A DNA stretch of 64,000 nt from Merluccius polli. Its lineage: Eukaryota > Chordata > Actinopteri > Gadiformes > Merlucciidae. Location: assembly GCA_030340625.1 (NCBI GenBank), contig JAOPHQ010003137.1, positions 243,501-307,500 on the forward strand, in the 5' to 3' direction. Every line of letters starts with the position of its first letter. Positions within the stretch are counted from its first letter, which is position 1. The translations under genes were made by a program, and so were the position numbers. This document shows, one piece after another, positions 11,443-21,699 of the stretch. The notes beneath the pieces were generated by a model. It was not told the DNA's origin. It was given only the letters and a program-made list of their open reading frames with translations, and did no database searches.

Positions 11443-12000
11443 AAATTGATCCGAAGGACCTGGAAGCTGTACACTCCCTTACCAGGAAAACACCACAAAG
11501 AGTTGGCGATGTCAGGAGACTCACTGGCTTCCTTGGCCATTATCGCTCCTACATCCAGGATTTCTTGAAGATAGCCAAACCCATCTATGAGCTAAACAAA
11601 GGAACAGCAGAAAGCACTTGAGAAGCTTGTCAACCTCCTCACTAATCCACCGGTGTTGGCATATCCTGACTTCAACCTGCCTCTAACACTGCACACAGAT
11701 GCATCAGACCAGGGTCTCGGAGCTGTTATTTATCAACATCAGGATGGCAAGTTGAGGGGTCATTGGGTATGGGTCAAGGACGTTGACGCTAGCCGAAAGA
11801 AACTGGAGTATCTTGCGTAAAAATTGGCTGTGTGCGAAAAGTTTAGGGACCTACCTTTACTACGCCCCACACTTTACCATCTTTACTGACAACAACCCAC
11901 TGACTTATGTCATGAGTACGGCAAAACTGTCAGATTTCCAATTTGACATCAAATACAGACCTGGAAAGTTGAACATCGATGCAGACACTCTGTCTTGGCT
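11443..12000 (+). pseudogene. gypsy RT tail and RNase H
   Basis: After a frame change the sequence reads LTGFLGHYRSYIQDF, then LTLHTDASDQGLGAVIYQH near 11690-11750 (first Asp of RNase H). An in-frame stop sits near 11818. The segment ends with FTIFTDNNPLTYVM and the linker KYRPGKLNIDADTLSW around 11871-12000. RNase H removes RNA from the RNA/DNA hybrid. Confidence 0.8.
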
Positions 12001-14097
12001 CCTGTTGGACATAGACAGATACGTAGAAGCATGTACAGAGGAGCTATCGCAAGATGTGGTACGTGCCACTTGGGATGAATGTCGAGCAACGAAATGGAAA
12101 GATGTGGCCTGGATTGCCGCTCTGCAGATCTCCTCTCAAAATGCCCACCCGCAGCCTTGCACAAGCTTACCCACTATCAGTCATGACGAGCTTGTGAGAG
12201 CACAGCAAGAGGACCCAGCTATCAGTGAGGTGATAAAGTTGAAAGAGTCAAATGCAACACTGACGGATGACATACGGAAGGCATCTGGTGGTGTCACCCA
12301 GAAGATATTGCACGAGTGGAGTAAGCTACATTTGGAGGGGGGACTCCTTTACAGGCGAATAAGTGAGAGGAAACAGCTAGTCCTTTCTACAAAGTATAGG
12401 AGCTTAGCCCTGAGACATCTTCACAACGAGATGGGACATGTTGGGAGAGAGAGGGTACTACACCTCGCTAGGGAGAGATTCTACTGGCCCTATATGGCAA
12501 AGGAAATAGATGAATATGTGACCCGGAAATTTCCTTGCATCAAATCCAAGACAGTAACACATGTTTGAGCTCCCATGGGCAGTATCACATCTAGTTCTCC
12601 CTTGAGCTCGTCTGTATCAACTACCTACACCTAGAGACCAGCCAAGGAGGGTATGAGTATATCCTGGTGGTGATTGATCATTTTACAAGATACGCACAAG
12701 CGTACTCTACTAAGAACAAGAGCGTATCATTAAAGAATTCATACCCCACTTTGAGTACCCCTTAAAGTTACATGACCAGGGCCGTGAGTTTGAGAACAGA
12801 CTCTTCCAGACTCTCCAGGAGCTGTCAGGGGTTGGCCATTCAAGAACATCGCCATACCACCCGCAAGGGAACCCAGCTAAAAGGTTCAACCACACGTTAC
12901 TCCAGATGCTGAGAACACTGGCTAACTAGGGCTGCCCCTGACTAAAGATTTTCTTAGTCGGCTATTAGTCGCCATTTCAAGCCGATAGTTGACTAATCGT
13001 CGCACTTTTAACGTAATTATTTAGATTTTTTTGGGGGGGGCATCAGAGATTGGTTTGAATTCCAGGGCGAGAGGGTTATAAAAGAAACACTTAACCTTGT
13101 GCTACTTTACAGATAATACATTACCGTAATAATCAGCCTTTAAAATATAATTTTGACAAGCACACGCACGAAGCGGGCCGCCGATTAACGGCATGGACCA
13201 AGTGGTTCTGAAGGTTGTCAACCAGGAAGGAGACATTGAACATATTTAATAATCGTATTTAACCGTATAAATGCACACAACTTTATTTAAAAGCAAGCAA
13301 ATGGGGGAAAAAAAATTTATTTTCGGTGTGTGTGGGTGTGTGGCGCTCCTTCGGGGGAGCAGTTCATGTTAATAGCGGTGTCCGGGAGGGTTCACCTTCG
13401 CGGGCGTAGTTACTAGGGATGTGCAACTGTTGTCTTAAAAAATACAAAAGTGTTTTTTAAAGTTAAGATATTAGATATTCAACCGATATTCACACTCCGA
13501 ATTACAGTGATCAGACACGGGGAACTAAAGACGCGATCACCGGTATTAGTCCCCCGTGTCTAGCGGTGTCTCCCTACCTAAGTGTATACCTGCCCAGGTG
13601 TATTGGTCAATATTTCTGCAGCGATGCAAGATGCAGCGATGAGTTAAATCAGGGCTTGTTGGATGTATGACCATGGATGTATTTGGTTGCGATGCTTGTG
13701 CCGTGTTATTTTTATGTTTTATTTTTTGCGCGACTAATGAAAACTTATTCGACTAAGCCTCTGTCGATCGACTAAGCTGGTTGGTCGACTATTAGGGGGC
13801 AGCCCTATGGCTAACAAAGATAAAGAATGCTGGAAAGACCATCTTCCCCATATTGTACATGCATACAATTGCACACGACATGAATCGACTGGGTACTCGC
13901 CTTCTATCTTCTTTACGGCCGTCACCCTCGCCTGCCTGTCGACCTGCTGTTTGGGTTAACCGAAGACACAGAACCAGAACTAGTCTCAAATAAAGGGTAT
14001 GCTGACAAGTGCGCTGGGATAGCCAATGAGAACAGCAAACAGTCCAGTACAAGAGGGAAGTCGTACTACAACCAGAAAGCGAAAGGAGTTGTGTTGC
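12001..14097 (+). pseudogene. gypsy integrase, split by a hAT insertion
   Basis: The zinc-binding part reads HNEMGHVGRERVLHLARERFYWP...CIKSK near 12420-12550; the usual CxxC has only one Cys. The core follows with LVVIDHFTRYAQAY and LHDQGREFENRLF, then YHPQGNPAKRFNHTL ending at 12926. The frame is cut there by an 882-bp hAT element and resumes at 13809 with LPHIVHAYNCTRHESTGYSPSIFF and the RHPRLPVDLL motif shared with the protein at 3-827. Stops and frame changes occur near 12566 and 12720. The C-terminal barrel is cut short at about 14097, where LTR-like sequence begins. Confidence 0.8.
12927..13808. mobile_element. Non-autonomous hAT element (882 bp) in the gypsy integrase
   Basis: Ends in TAGGGCTGCCCC at both termini (inverted), with an exact 8-bp duplication tggctaac (12919-12926, 13809-13816). 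Subterminal DNA has several CGACTA motifs. No transposase. About 320 bp of its interior (13109-13428) is shared, inverted, with the element at 52203-53103. Confidence 0.9.
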
Positions 14098-14100
14098 AGC

Positions 14101-14272
14101 CTGAAGTTGCCCTGTCTCATTTATTTCCCCTGTTTGCAGGTTTTTGTTTTGCAGGTTTTGCTATATAAACATGTTGCTTAATATCTGACTAACTGGGAAA
14201 TAGATTCTTGTAAGGATACATTGATGTGGTTGTGTTTAATTGAGTAGTTGGATTTTCCGGTGTGCCGTGTTC
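14101..14272 (+). repeat. gypsy LTR-like direct repeat (matches 8222-8399)
   Basis: Starts with gaagttgccctgtctc and shares the ttgctatataaacatgttgc and gattttccggtgtgccgtg segments with 8222-8399. One copy has a 20-30 bp replacement after the gtttgcagg motif. Confidence 0.75.
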
Positions 14273-14510
14273 GTTATAAGATGGCGCCGCGGTACGTTTT
14301 GTTCTTGATATCCAAGTCACATCAATCAGAGTTTTATTTTTGGCTCCACGAACATTTGAGTTGACTTCATCATATTAATGTGTAAGATTGTTAAAATGTG
14401 TAGGTAGATTCATTTTTCATATGAGAGATACAGTATGACAATGCATAAATAAACATATTGAAGCAATGTAGTAGAAGAAAAAGGTTGATATTGCACATGG
14501 TTAATAAACT
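14273..14510. other. AT-rich segment between LTR-like repeats
   Basis: No coding signal. It holds an AATAAA near 14450 and ends just before the second LTR-like block at 14511. It may be the U3 part of a rearranged 3' LTR. Confidence 0.35.
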
Positions 14511-14639
14511 CTCTTTCTGCTGAGGGAGGCTAAACGAACAGAAGTGAATTTGCCCTGTCATTTATTTCTCCTGTTTGCAGAAACCATATCTGTCTATTTG
14601 GCACCAGCCAGTACCTGTAACACTAGCACATCTCTACAG

Positions 14640-14858
14640 TGTTATGTAAGGACTATGGGCTGCCAGACTCAGATGCTGTGCAGGTAAATAACATATTATA
14701 CTGTTTCAGGCTTTACCTGTCTGCCATGCAGTTCAATGAAAATGCTGACCGTCCCCAAGCCACAACTTCTGATGGTGACCCGGTCTTCAAAGTGCAGTTT
14801 CCCAAGTTCAAGAAGGGACAAGGAACAGCAAAGCCAGTAAAGGTGGACGCAACTTTCC
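14640..14858 (+). pseudogene. Penultimate exon of the THAP-like split gene
   Basis: Preceded by a splice acceptor (tctctacag) and followed by a donor (GTATGT at 14859). The 219-bp frame is open and reads CKDYGLPDSDAVQ, then ILYCFRLYLSAMQFNENADR, then FKVQFPKFKKGQ. It resembles the C-terminal region of teleost THAP-containing, transposon-derived proteins as I remember them, but I cannot name a family. The exon ends with one base of a codon and joins in phase to the exon at 14980. Confidence 0.55.
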
Positions 14859-14979
14859 GTATGTTTAACACACACCTATTTTTTTATTCTAAATACAGAA
14901 CTGCTAATTACAACAATTGAAACACAACAATAGTTGAAAAATGGTGGTAGTGACATTTTCATAACTTTACTTTATTCAG

Positions 14980-15113
14980 GTTATACAGATGAGCTGATGG
15001 ACCTCCTGTTTGAGGACGTGTTACAGGATCCTGCACCATATGCCAACGAAGTGTTGAAGAATGATGAACAAATCACTGGAATCTTGATACTTGGAAAACA
15101 ACTTCTGATTTGA
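14980..15113 (+). pseudogene. Last exon of the THAP-like split gene
   Basis: Acceptor tttattcag precedes 14980. The joined codon restores Arg, and the exon reads YTDELMDLLFEDVLQDPAPYANEVL before a less convincing tail to TGA at 15111-15113. Phase agreement between two independent exons is good evidence of a once-real spliced gene. The tail after ANEVLKN may be a decayed continuation, so the true stop may have lain further on. Confidence 0.55.
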
Positions 15114-15841
15114 AAACTTTTTGAAACTTTCTGTTTGAAGTATTTATTCGCCGGCGTGACTAAGGTCCGGTCGTAGTTTGGTTGGTTATAGAAATCCAAT
15201 TATTATTTGAATATATCAAAGAAGACACATTTCCTTGCTCCTGTAGACAATGTAATAAACAATGGAACCAATTATTATGGACATAGATGTGTTTTCCCTG
15301 AACTTCAGTAATGATACTCTAAATGATTAGGGGAGGTTTTGAATGCATGCTATGTTGTGAATGATAGTGATTTTATTACTATAAGGTTGAGACACATGTA
15401 GAGATGGAACTGCTTCAGGAGTCATACTGTTTAGGAAATATTTTTCTTTAACTTATCAAAGACATTATGAACAGTGGGATGGAAAAAAAAAAAAAAAGAC
15501 ATTATGAACATGTGGGAGCACTAAATACAGTTATAATACTTCATATATTCAATTTTGATGATGGCCTACTGCAGTACAGCTGAAAAGTAGAGTCAAGTGT
15601 TACTTGTCTACAAGTAAGTCACAACACGTTTTGTTTGTTGTTAATTTGTTCTGCGATTTCTGATTGAATTGCTGACATGTGAAATGCATAAGACCCGAAT
15701 GCAAACAGTTATTGTTCTCATCTTTATTGTCATGCACAGTGTATCCAAATGTCATAGGCCAAACCACTGGTTATGATTATTAGATAAATCATGTCATGTA
15801 TTGAAAAACGTATGAAATAGTACGGCATAGGCCATTCGCCT
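15114..15841. other. AT-rich non-coding stretch
   Basis: Contains a short A run (15483-15498) and no convincing frame, TIR or TSD. Confidence 0.5.
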
Positions 15842-16135
15842 TAATATAGGACTCTGTTATATTCAGATATGGCATTGAATTAAACACTGATGGAATCTCC
15901 TCCTTAAATTTAGCTACAGCACTGTCAGATAGACATCTGCTGTAGGAAGTTTTGCTTAATGGCTTATAGTCTAATAATAGAAATTCTAAAGTTATTAAAT
16001 AATGGTCAGATAGCAGAGGATTATGTGGAAAAACTATTAAATGTTCAATACCCATGCCATATGATAGAACAAGGTCGAGATTGTGATTAAAACAATGGGT
16101 TGGTTTATTTACACTCTGACAGAAGCCAATTGAGT
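15842..16135 (-). pseudogene. L2 ORF2 fragment (end of endonuclease)
   Basis: Reads IEHLIVFPHNPLLSDHYLITLEF on the minus strand. LLSDHYLI carries the SDH catalytic motif of the apurinic-type endonuclease, followed by the linker towards RT. It continues across the insertion to 17459. Confidence 0.8.
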
Positions 16136-17458
16136 GGTTACATGCCGCTATTCCGACATGCCGCTACTTAGACATTGACGTCTAGTGGTCGGAGTGGCGG
16201 CATTAATATTATTTTCCAAGCGTCCCACTACTGCGACAATTTTTTTTCCCCATTGTCTGAGTAGCGGCACTTTACTTTTTTTCAAACGTCCTGCCATTCC
16301 GACATGAGGCCATTAATATTTGTCATTATCATTGTACTTTAAATTAATTAATTAATGTGATTATACCCATATGTTCTGGACTTAGCATACACGCAGCTTA
16401 TGCATGGGTGTGCCAAATACATGGGAAAACAATTTCTAAAAAGAGCCAATCATCCAACTTCGAGGCTGCCCCTAGTTGGTAATATATAGGACTAGCCTAT
16501 CCATATCAAATCCAAAAGCAACAATCTTCATAACAAAATCAGAGTATCCTTTTCAAAAAATATTATTTCGCCGTTCTTAAATTAGGCTTCCACAGCGCAA
16601 AAAAGGTAGGCCTACACCTTGAAACTTTGTTCAATCAACTTAAAGTCCGATTAAACTTCATTCAAAGGCAGTCCATAATTCTAATTAAATTGATTTCTAA
16701 CGAACAAGTCCAAATTTCAGGTCCTAGAGCTTTATTCGTGCTTCTTCTTATATATTTTTAAGTAGACTGCTGGCCTGCACGCACAGAGTTTGTTTGATGC
16801 ATGGAGTTTCAACCTTTTCCCCCTGAGAGCTGAATAAAAATGAGGAGAGCTCCCTGTCTTTTACATAATGTGTAGGCCTAACATTTATTCACATGGCCGG
16901 TTCAAAATCACCTAGTTTTTGACTGAAATGTGTGCCGATATCAATTATTGTGAAAAACATTGTTTGGAGTAGAGGTCTGCACTCGCGATGCAAATGGAAG
17001 CTCATTGCGGGTGCGGGCGGGATGATAGAGGTAGGCCTACATTTATTCTATATTAATAACTATTATTATTATTCTATTGCACTTTCTATGAAAAGTAGGC
17101 CTAATTGTCGTAATAGCGGTACCAAAAAAGATCGGATGCGGGCGGGATGATAGAGGTAGGCCTACATTTATTCTATATTAATAACTATTAATATTATTAT
17201 ATTGCACTTTCTATGAAAAGTAGGCCTAATTGTCATATTAATAACTATTATTATTATTATTCTATTGCACTTTCTATGAAAAGTAGGCCTAATTGTCGTA
17301 ATAGCGGTACCAAATTGTAGTAGGCCTAATTGTCGTAATAGCGGTACCAAAAAAGATCGGATTAGGGGCATGTCTAAATAGAGGCATGTCGTAATGACGG
17401 GATGTCGTAATGGAGGGTTGTCGTAATAACGGGCTGTCGTAATAAAGGGCGGACCCCC
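16136..17458. mobile_element. DNA transposon with 8-bp TSD and atypical ends, copy 1 (1,323 bp)
   Basis: Starts GGTTACATGCCGCTATTCCG and ends GGGCGGACCCCC, flanked by an exact duplication aattgagt (16128-16135, 17459-17466). The ends are only weakly inverted; the right end carries four close copies of tgtcgtaat and the left end related inverted motifs. Internal tracts repeat tattaataactattatt and taggcctaattgtcgtaat. No transposase. Copy 2 is at 53776-55194. The TSD length fits hAT, P or Zisupton-like groups, but the termini fit no family I can name with confidence. Confidence 0.85.
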
Positions 17459-18110
17459 AATTGAGTCTATTAATGAGGTAAATGCGTGACTAAGGCTGTC
17501 ATTTGTAATATCCACATGGACATTAAAATCACCTACAATAATTACTTACTAAACTTGATAGAAACTCTGAGAATTCAGATATAAAATCAGAGTACGGTCC
17601 AGGAGCGCGGTACACTATAACAAATAGGACTGGCTGCAGTGTTTTCCAGTTTGGGTGAGAAAGACTAAGAACAATGCTTTCAAATGAATTCTAATTTAGT
17701 TTTGGGTTAGGGTCCATTAAAACGCTCGAATCATATATAGCTGCTACTCCACCTCCTCGGCCTGTGCCTCGGGGAATGTGAGTATTAATATGACTGGGGG
17801 GGGTGGATTCATTTAGGCTAACATAATCCTCATGGGACAACCAGGTCTCAGTAAGACAAAGCAAATCAATATCATAATCTGATATCCATTCACTAAAACA
17901 GCTTTGGATGACAGAGACCTGATATTTAACAGTCCACATTTAATTATTTTATTTTGTGCTACTGAGGAGTTGGTTTTAATTTTTATTAGGTTTTCATGGT
18001 TAACTCCTCTTGTTTTTATTTCTTTAAATAATGTAGGCGGTCGGGGGACAGACACAGTCTCTATGGGGTTGTGGGTGGGTGACTGTACTAGAGGAAGCGC
18101 AGAGAAGTGT
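17459..18110 (-). pseudogene. L2 ORF2 N-terminal part (endonuclease)
   Basis: Minus-strand frames read LLNIRSLSSKA, then ISDYDIDLLCLTETWLSHEDY (metal-binding Glu in LTETW), RGTGRGGGVAAIY, and after a gap VIYRAPGPYSDFISEF. These are successive motifs of the L2/CR1 endonuclease. Frame changes near 17690 and 17940 inactivate it. Confidence 0.8.
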
Positions 18111-18154
18111 GTAAGACAGCAACTCTGCTTCCTGGTCCCAACTCTGGACTGTCA

Positions 18155-18274
18155 GGTTTTAGAAATAAACTGCATCATATTCCTGGATAAGAGAGCCGCT
18201 CCATCCAACGTGGGATGGATGCCGTCGCTTCTAATCAAACCAGGTTTTCCCCAAAAAGGCTGCCAATTATCTAT
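18155..18274 (-). pseudogene. L2 ORF1 C-terminal end (SGNH esterase-like)
   Basis: Reads IDNWQPFWGKPGLIRSDGIHPTLDGAALLS. DGIHPT holds the Asp and His of the SGNH catalytic triad. It joins in frame to 19824 once the inserted element is removed. Confidence 0.8.
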
Positions 18275-19820
18275 CAGTTTACATGCACAGCTTAATTCGA
18301 TTAAAGCCATAGCTCGACTATGCTCCTCAATTGGACAACTGCAATTGTCCGCGTATACATGGCGGTGAGTAAATCGATTCATTGGCCGAAGCGTGTAATG
18401 CCCCGGTACGATAGGTGGCGCTGTGCCCATTTCAACTAGTGGTAATAGAGCCACCGGTTGACCTCTTTACGTCACCAGCAACAACAAACTCATTCGAGAA
18501 ATATGTTTTCAGTAGACCCGTCAGTTCACTTCGGGTCCATATAATTTCTCCGAAGCTCCATTGTTCCGACCTCTCGGTTGTATGCCGACTCCTCCGGCTG
18601 CTCTGCCGGCGGAGCAGTCCGCATACAACCGAGAGGAACAATGGAGCATCAGAGAAATGATAAGGACCCGAAGTGAACTGACAGCTGTCTGCTGAAACAT
18701 CGCTTTCTCCTCCATGTCGCGTTTCAATCTGGACTTCAGAGAGTCAAAGCCAAAGTTAATTTCCCCCAATTCCTTTTCCCCATGGGCGAGATAAACCCGC
18801 CTAGGAGTCTTTACTTGTTGTGGAAGTACCAGAGTGTCGGAGAACCCGACGCAGTCTGTAAGATTCACAATATCAGAGAATACCCCCGTCAGTTTGGCCG
18901 CGGCGCAATGAATGAATAAAGATCGTAGTTATTTTACAACCTCGTTGATAAACAACATTTAGAAAAACATGGACTTTTAAGTCAGTCTTAGGTTAAATCG
19001 AAGCTTAGTGTGTACTGAATGCACGTTGATGATGATACACTCCTTATAGGGGGTAACTACATTGGCACGGCACCGGCTTCCTCCATCTTCTGCACCAGCT
19101 TTTTAAATAAATCGCTGACCCAAAGTTAGTTGACAGCTGTCTACTGAAAACATCTTTCTCCCACCAGAACAGCCCCTCCGCCGCCCGTCCGTATACATTT
19201 CCCGCCGCGGCGCAATGAATGAATAAAGATCGTAAACACGTCGGGAGAAAAAAACATTTATTTTGACAGATGTGCCCGAAGTTACTACTTTACAACCTCG
19301 TTGATGACCCACATTTAGAAAAACATGTACTTTTAATTCAGCCTTAGGTGAAATGGAAGCGTAGTGTCCGCGTGCTTCCACCTTTAATGAATGCATGCCA
19401 TGCGCGCTCCCGCGGCCGGGACACAATTCTTATAGGGGGTAACTACATTCACCGGCTTCCTCCATCTTCTGCGCCGCCTTTTTAAATAAATCGCCGTTTC
19501 TCGTTATCCCTTATCCGACGGCCGCGACAACAACAACAACAACAACACGACTATCGTCTCTTTCTACTTCCGGCTCACGGCCCCGGGAAGAGATCTCGAG
19601 CATGCGCAGAACGCAATTCAACGCATAGTCCAATTCGATTGGCTACATGCACGCTTAGTCGACTATGAATCGCATAATCTAGGGGTCTTAATTCGACTAT
19701 GAGTAACCCAATTCGATTCGAGTATAGCTCGACTAAGGTGTATACATGCATCTTAGTAATCCAATCATAGTTGGACTAAGCCAATAAGTCGACTTTCTTG
19801 AGTGCCATGTAAACGCACTG
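18275..19820. mobile_element. DNA transposon with TAT target duplication (1,546 bp) inserted in L2 ORF1
   Basis: Ends are cagtttacatgc on the left and catgtaaacgcactg on the right (inverted, with a small gap). TSD is tat (18272-18274, 19821-19823), a size typical of PIF/Harbinger. The L2 ORF1 frame resumes exactly across it. It has no transposase. Inside are a large hairpin (18518-18688), an internal duplication (about 18897-19120 against 19206-19495), an AAC microsatellite near 19530, and TCGACTA motifs near the ends. Confidence 0.75.
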
Positions 19821-19823
19821 TAT

Positions 19824-20248
19824 GAAGCCCACATGGTTTGCTGGACACCACCTGGACAGCCAGCGGTGGAAGGACGCCATGCGGCTATACATGACGTCAC
19901 TGGTCACATTGGGCAGGGGTCCAGAGAAAACTACGGTGTCCGACATTGTTTTGGCGTATCTACACACCGACTCCACATTAATTTTAGTGACCTCCGATTG
20001 GCGTAATCGGGTGTCAATACCGCCGACGTGAATAACAATCTTATGATATTTACGTTTGTCTTTAGCCAGCAGTTTTAAATAGGATTCAACGTCGCCCGCT
20101 CTGGCCCCAGGGATACATTTAACTATGGCCGCTGGCTTCGCTAACTTCACGTTTCTGACTATAGTAGAGCCAATAACCAGAGTCTGTTCCGCAGCGGGTG
20201 TGTCGCTGAGTGGGGAAAACGTATTAGAAACGTGAATGGGCTGGTGGT
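19824..20248 (-). pseudogene. L2 ORF1 (SGNH esterase-like domain)
   Basis: Reads MKLAKPAAIVKCIPGARAGD, then KIVIHVGGIDTRLRQ, VVFSGPLPNV and SFHRWLSRWC. This is the SGNH hydrolase fold found in CR1/L2 ORF1 proteins. The block normally GGNDTR is GGIDTR here, losing the Asn; the copy at 40.5 kb keeps it. ORF1 proteins bind element RNA; the role of the esterase is uncertain. Confidence 0.8.
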
Positions 20249-20661
20249 GAGAATACCAGGTCAGGGATGTTTTGTTTATTTTATTACATTTCTATTTTTG
20301 TAATTTTGAGTTAATTTGACACTATTATCACTATACGATCACCAAGTGAAGTAGTTTAGCACTGTGTAATGATCTACTGTTGCTGCCAAGTCTGGAGCAG
20401 ATAGCAGACCCGACTGCCCGCTAATGCTGCTTGTGGTTATTTTGTGTCCCACATTAACAGCACTGAATAAATACCATCTAATACTCCAACCCCAGCGACT
20501 CCTGCAAGTATTTTGTGGTGGATCTGCATGAGAGGGGAAGCGTCTGTCACACATACAATAATATTTTGGCTAACTAGCTCTACAAAATTGACTATCCTAG
20601 CTTGTCTGCAAGTTGTAGCCAGTAAGCTTTTGGACATGAGACATAAACAGACTGGCTACAG
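20249..20661. other. Non-repetitive AT-rich DNA; no gene seen
   Basis: Follows the break of the L2 fragment at about 20248. No coding or repeat structure stands out. Confidence 0.5.
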
Positions 20662-20664
20662 CAG

Positions 20665-21657
20665 GGGGGTATTGCACAATACTAGGATAAGGGATTAAGC
20701 CGGGATATGTTTACGGATTTAGGTTATCCTGGCTAAATTTAGCCTCAAGTCGGTTGCATAAAAGCAGCTCACACTTATCCCTGCTAAGTTACTATGGTGA
20801 TTTATTCTCCGCAGTTAGCCTGCTCCAGACCAGGCTAACAGCCAGGCTAAGCTTAATCCTAGTGATTCACCTGTATTTACACCGTCAATCCTGTGAGGAA
20901 TTTATCCCGAATTAAAATATTACATATATAGTCATTTCTCATTTCATTTAAATCTGTTGGCTGTTTGCAATTGCAACAGTCTTTTTATATTGATTCAAGT
21001 GTTATTACTCAGGCCAACACAGTTAAAGTCTATATTTTTTCATACTATGACACATTTACGTTTGTGTTTATGAAAGTCCGCCTTTATTACGCAACTGCAG
21101 CGCATTTGCAAATGTCAACAAACAGATGAACGCAACGCTTATGTCATATGTATAAAATGTATTTTAATCACACAATCGAACCTTTGCAACAAGTGAAACA
21201 GGCCCATTGGCTACCATGCATAATAAGCTGTTTTAAATTTCTAATTTCAAATCGCGCAGACGTCACCGAGCCTGACCCGAACCCGAGCATAATTTCTAAA
21301 TAGGCCTATCTGTCCGAACCCGACCCGGCCCGTCGGGTCCCCTCGGGTCCCGTCGGGTACCGTCGGGTCCCGTCGGGCTTGGGTCGGGTATCCAATAAGG
21401 AGCTGTTCATCGGCCGTGACGTATGAAACACAACTTTTATCCATGTTCCGATCGGTGATTCTGTGAGCGATCGCGAGGTCTATTCAAGTATTCCGCTTAT
21501 CCCAGCTATCTTCATCCGACTTGATTTAGCCGCGCCTATTTATCCTGGCTTGGCAATCATGCAACCGAATAAGCCAGGATGCGCCGAGCAGAATAGTTCA
21601 AGCCGCGCTTTCTCAATTAGCCTGGATTTCTTTATCCTAGTTTTGTGCAATACCCCC
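20665..21657. mobile_element. PIF/Harbinger-like MITE (993 bp), CAG target
   Basis: Inverted ends GGGGGTATTGCACAA, then an imperfect extension with ACTAGGATAA, flanked by CAG duplications (20662-20664, 21658-21660). A 3-bp CWG-type TSD is known for some Harbinger groups. The interior includes a GC-rich run with repeated cgtcgggt (about 21326-21385). No transposase. Confidence 0.8.
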
Positions 21658-21671
21658 CAGAGAGCATAGCT

Positions 21672-21699
21672 CACACACACACACACACACACACACACA
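21672..21699. repeat. (CA)n microsatellite
   Basis: Fourteen CA dinucleotides without interruption. Confidence 0.95.

Larger units (their letters stand above)
8187..14579 (+). mobile_element. Decayed Ty3/gypsy LTR retrotransposon with a nested hAT element
   Basis: In order on the plus strand I see gag-like frames, a zinc knuckle, protease, reverse transcriptase, RNase H and integrase, i.e. Ty3/gypsy order. Direct repeats flank the body: 8187-8262 matches 14511-14579, and 8222-8399 matches 14101-14272. They are probably LTR or LTR-adjacent pieces, but the order at the right end is scrambled, so exact LTR borders are unresolved. Several frameshifts and stops break the frames. The integrase is split by the hAT at 12927-13808. 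Confidence 0.8.
15842..20248 (-). mobile_element. L2-clade LINE fragment 1 (ORF1 end and ORF2 start), split by two DNA elements
   Basis: Minus-strand sequence closely matching the L2 at 37085-41330: 15842-16135 matches about 39785-40078, 17459-17703 matches 40076-40325, and 19824-20248 matches 40340-40710. It lacks the reverse transcriptase and 3' end, so it is an internal piece left by later deletion rather than a simple 5'-truncated insertion. The element inserted at 16136 leaves an 8-bp TSD in ORF2; the one at 18275 leaves a 3-bp TSD in ORF1. Confidence 0.85.

Noticed and set aside
16932..17150. ORF starting MPISIIVKNIVWSRGLHSRC, also present at 54570
   Set aside because: It recurs only because the two DNA elements are copies, and its C-terminus differs with the tandem arrays. 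No sign of selection.
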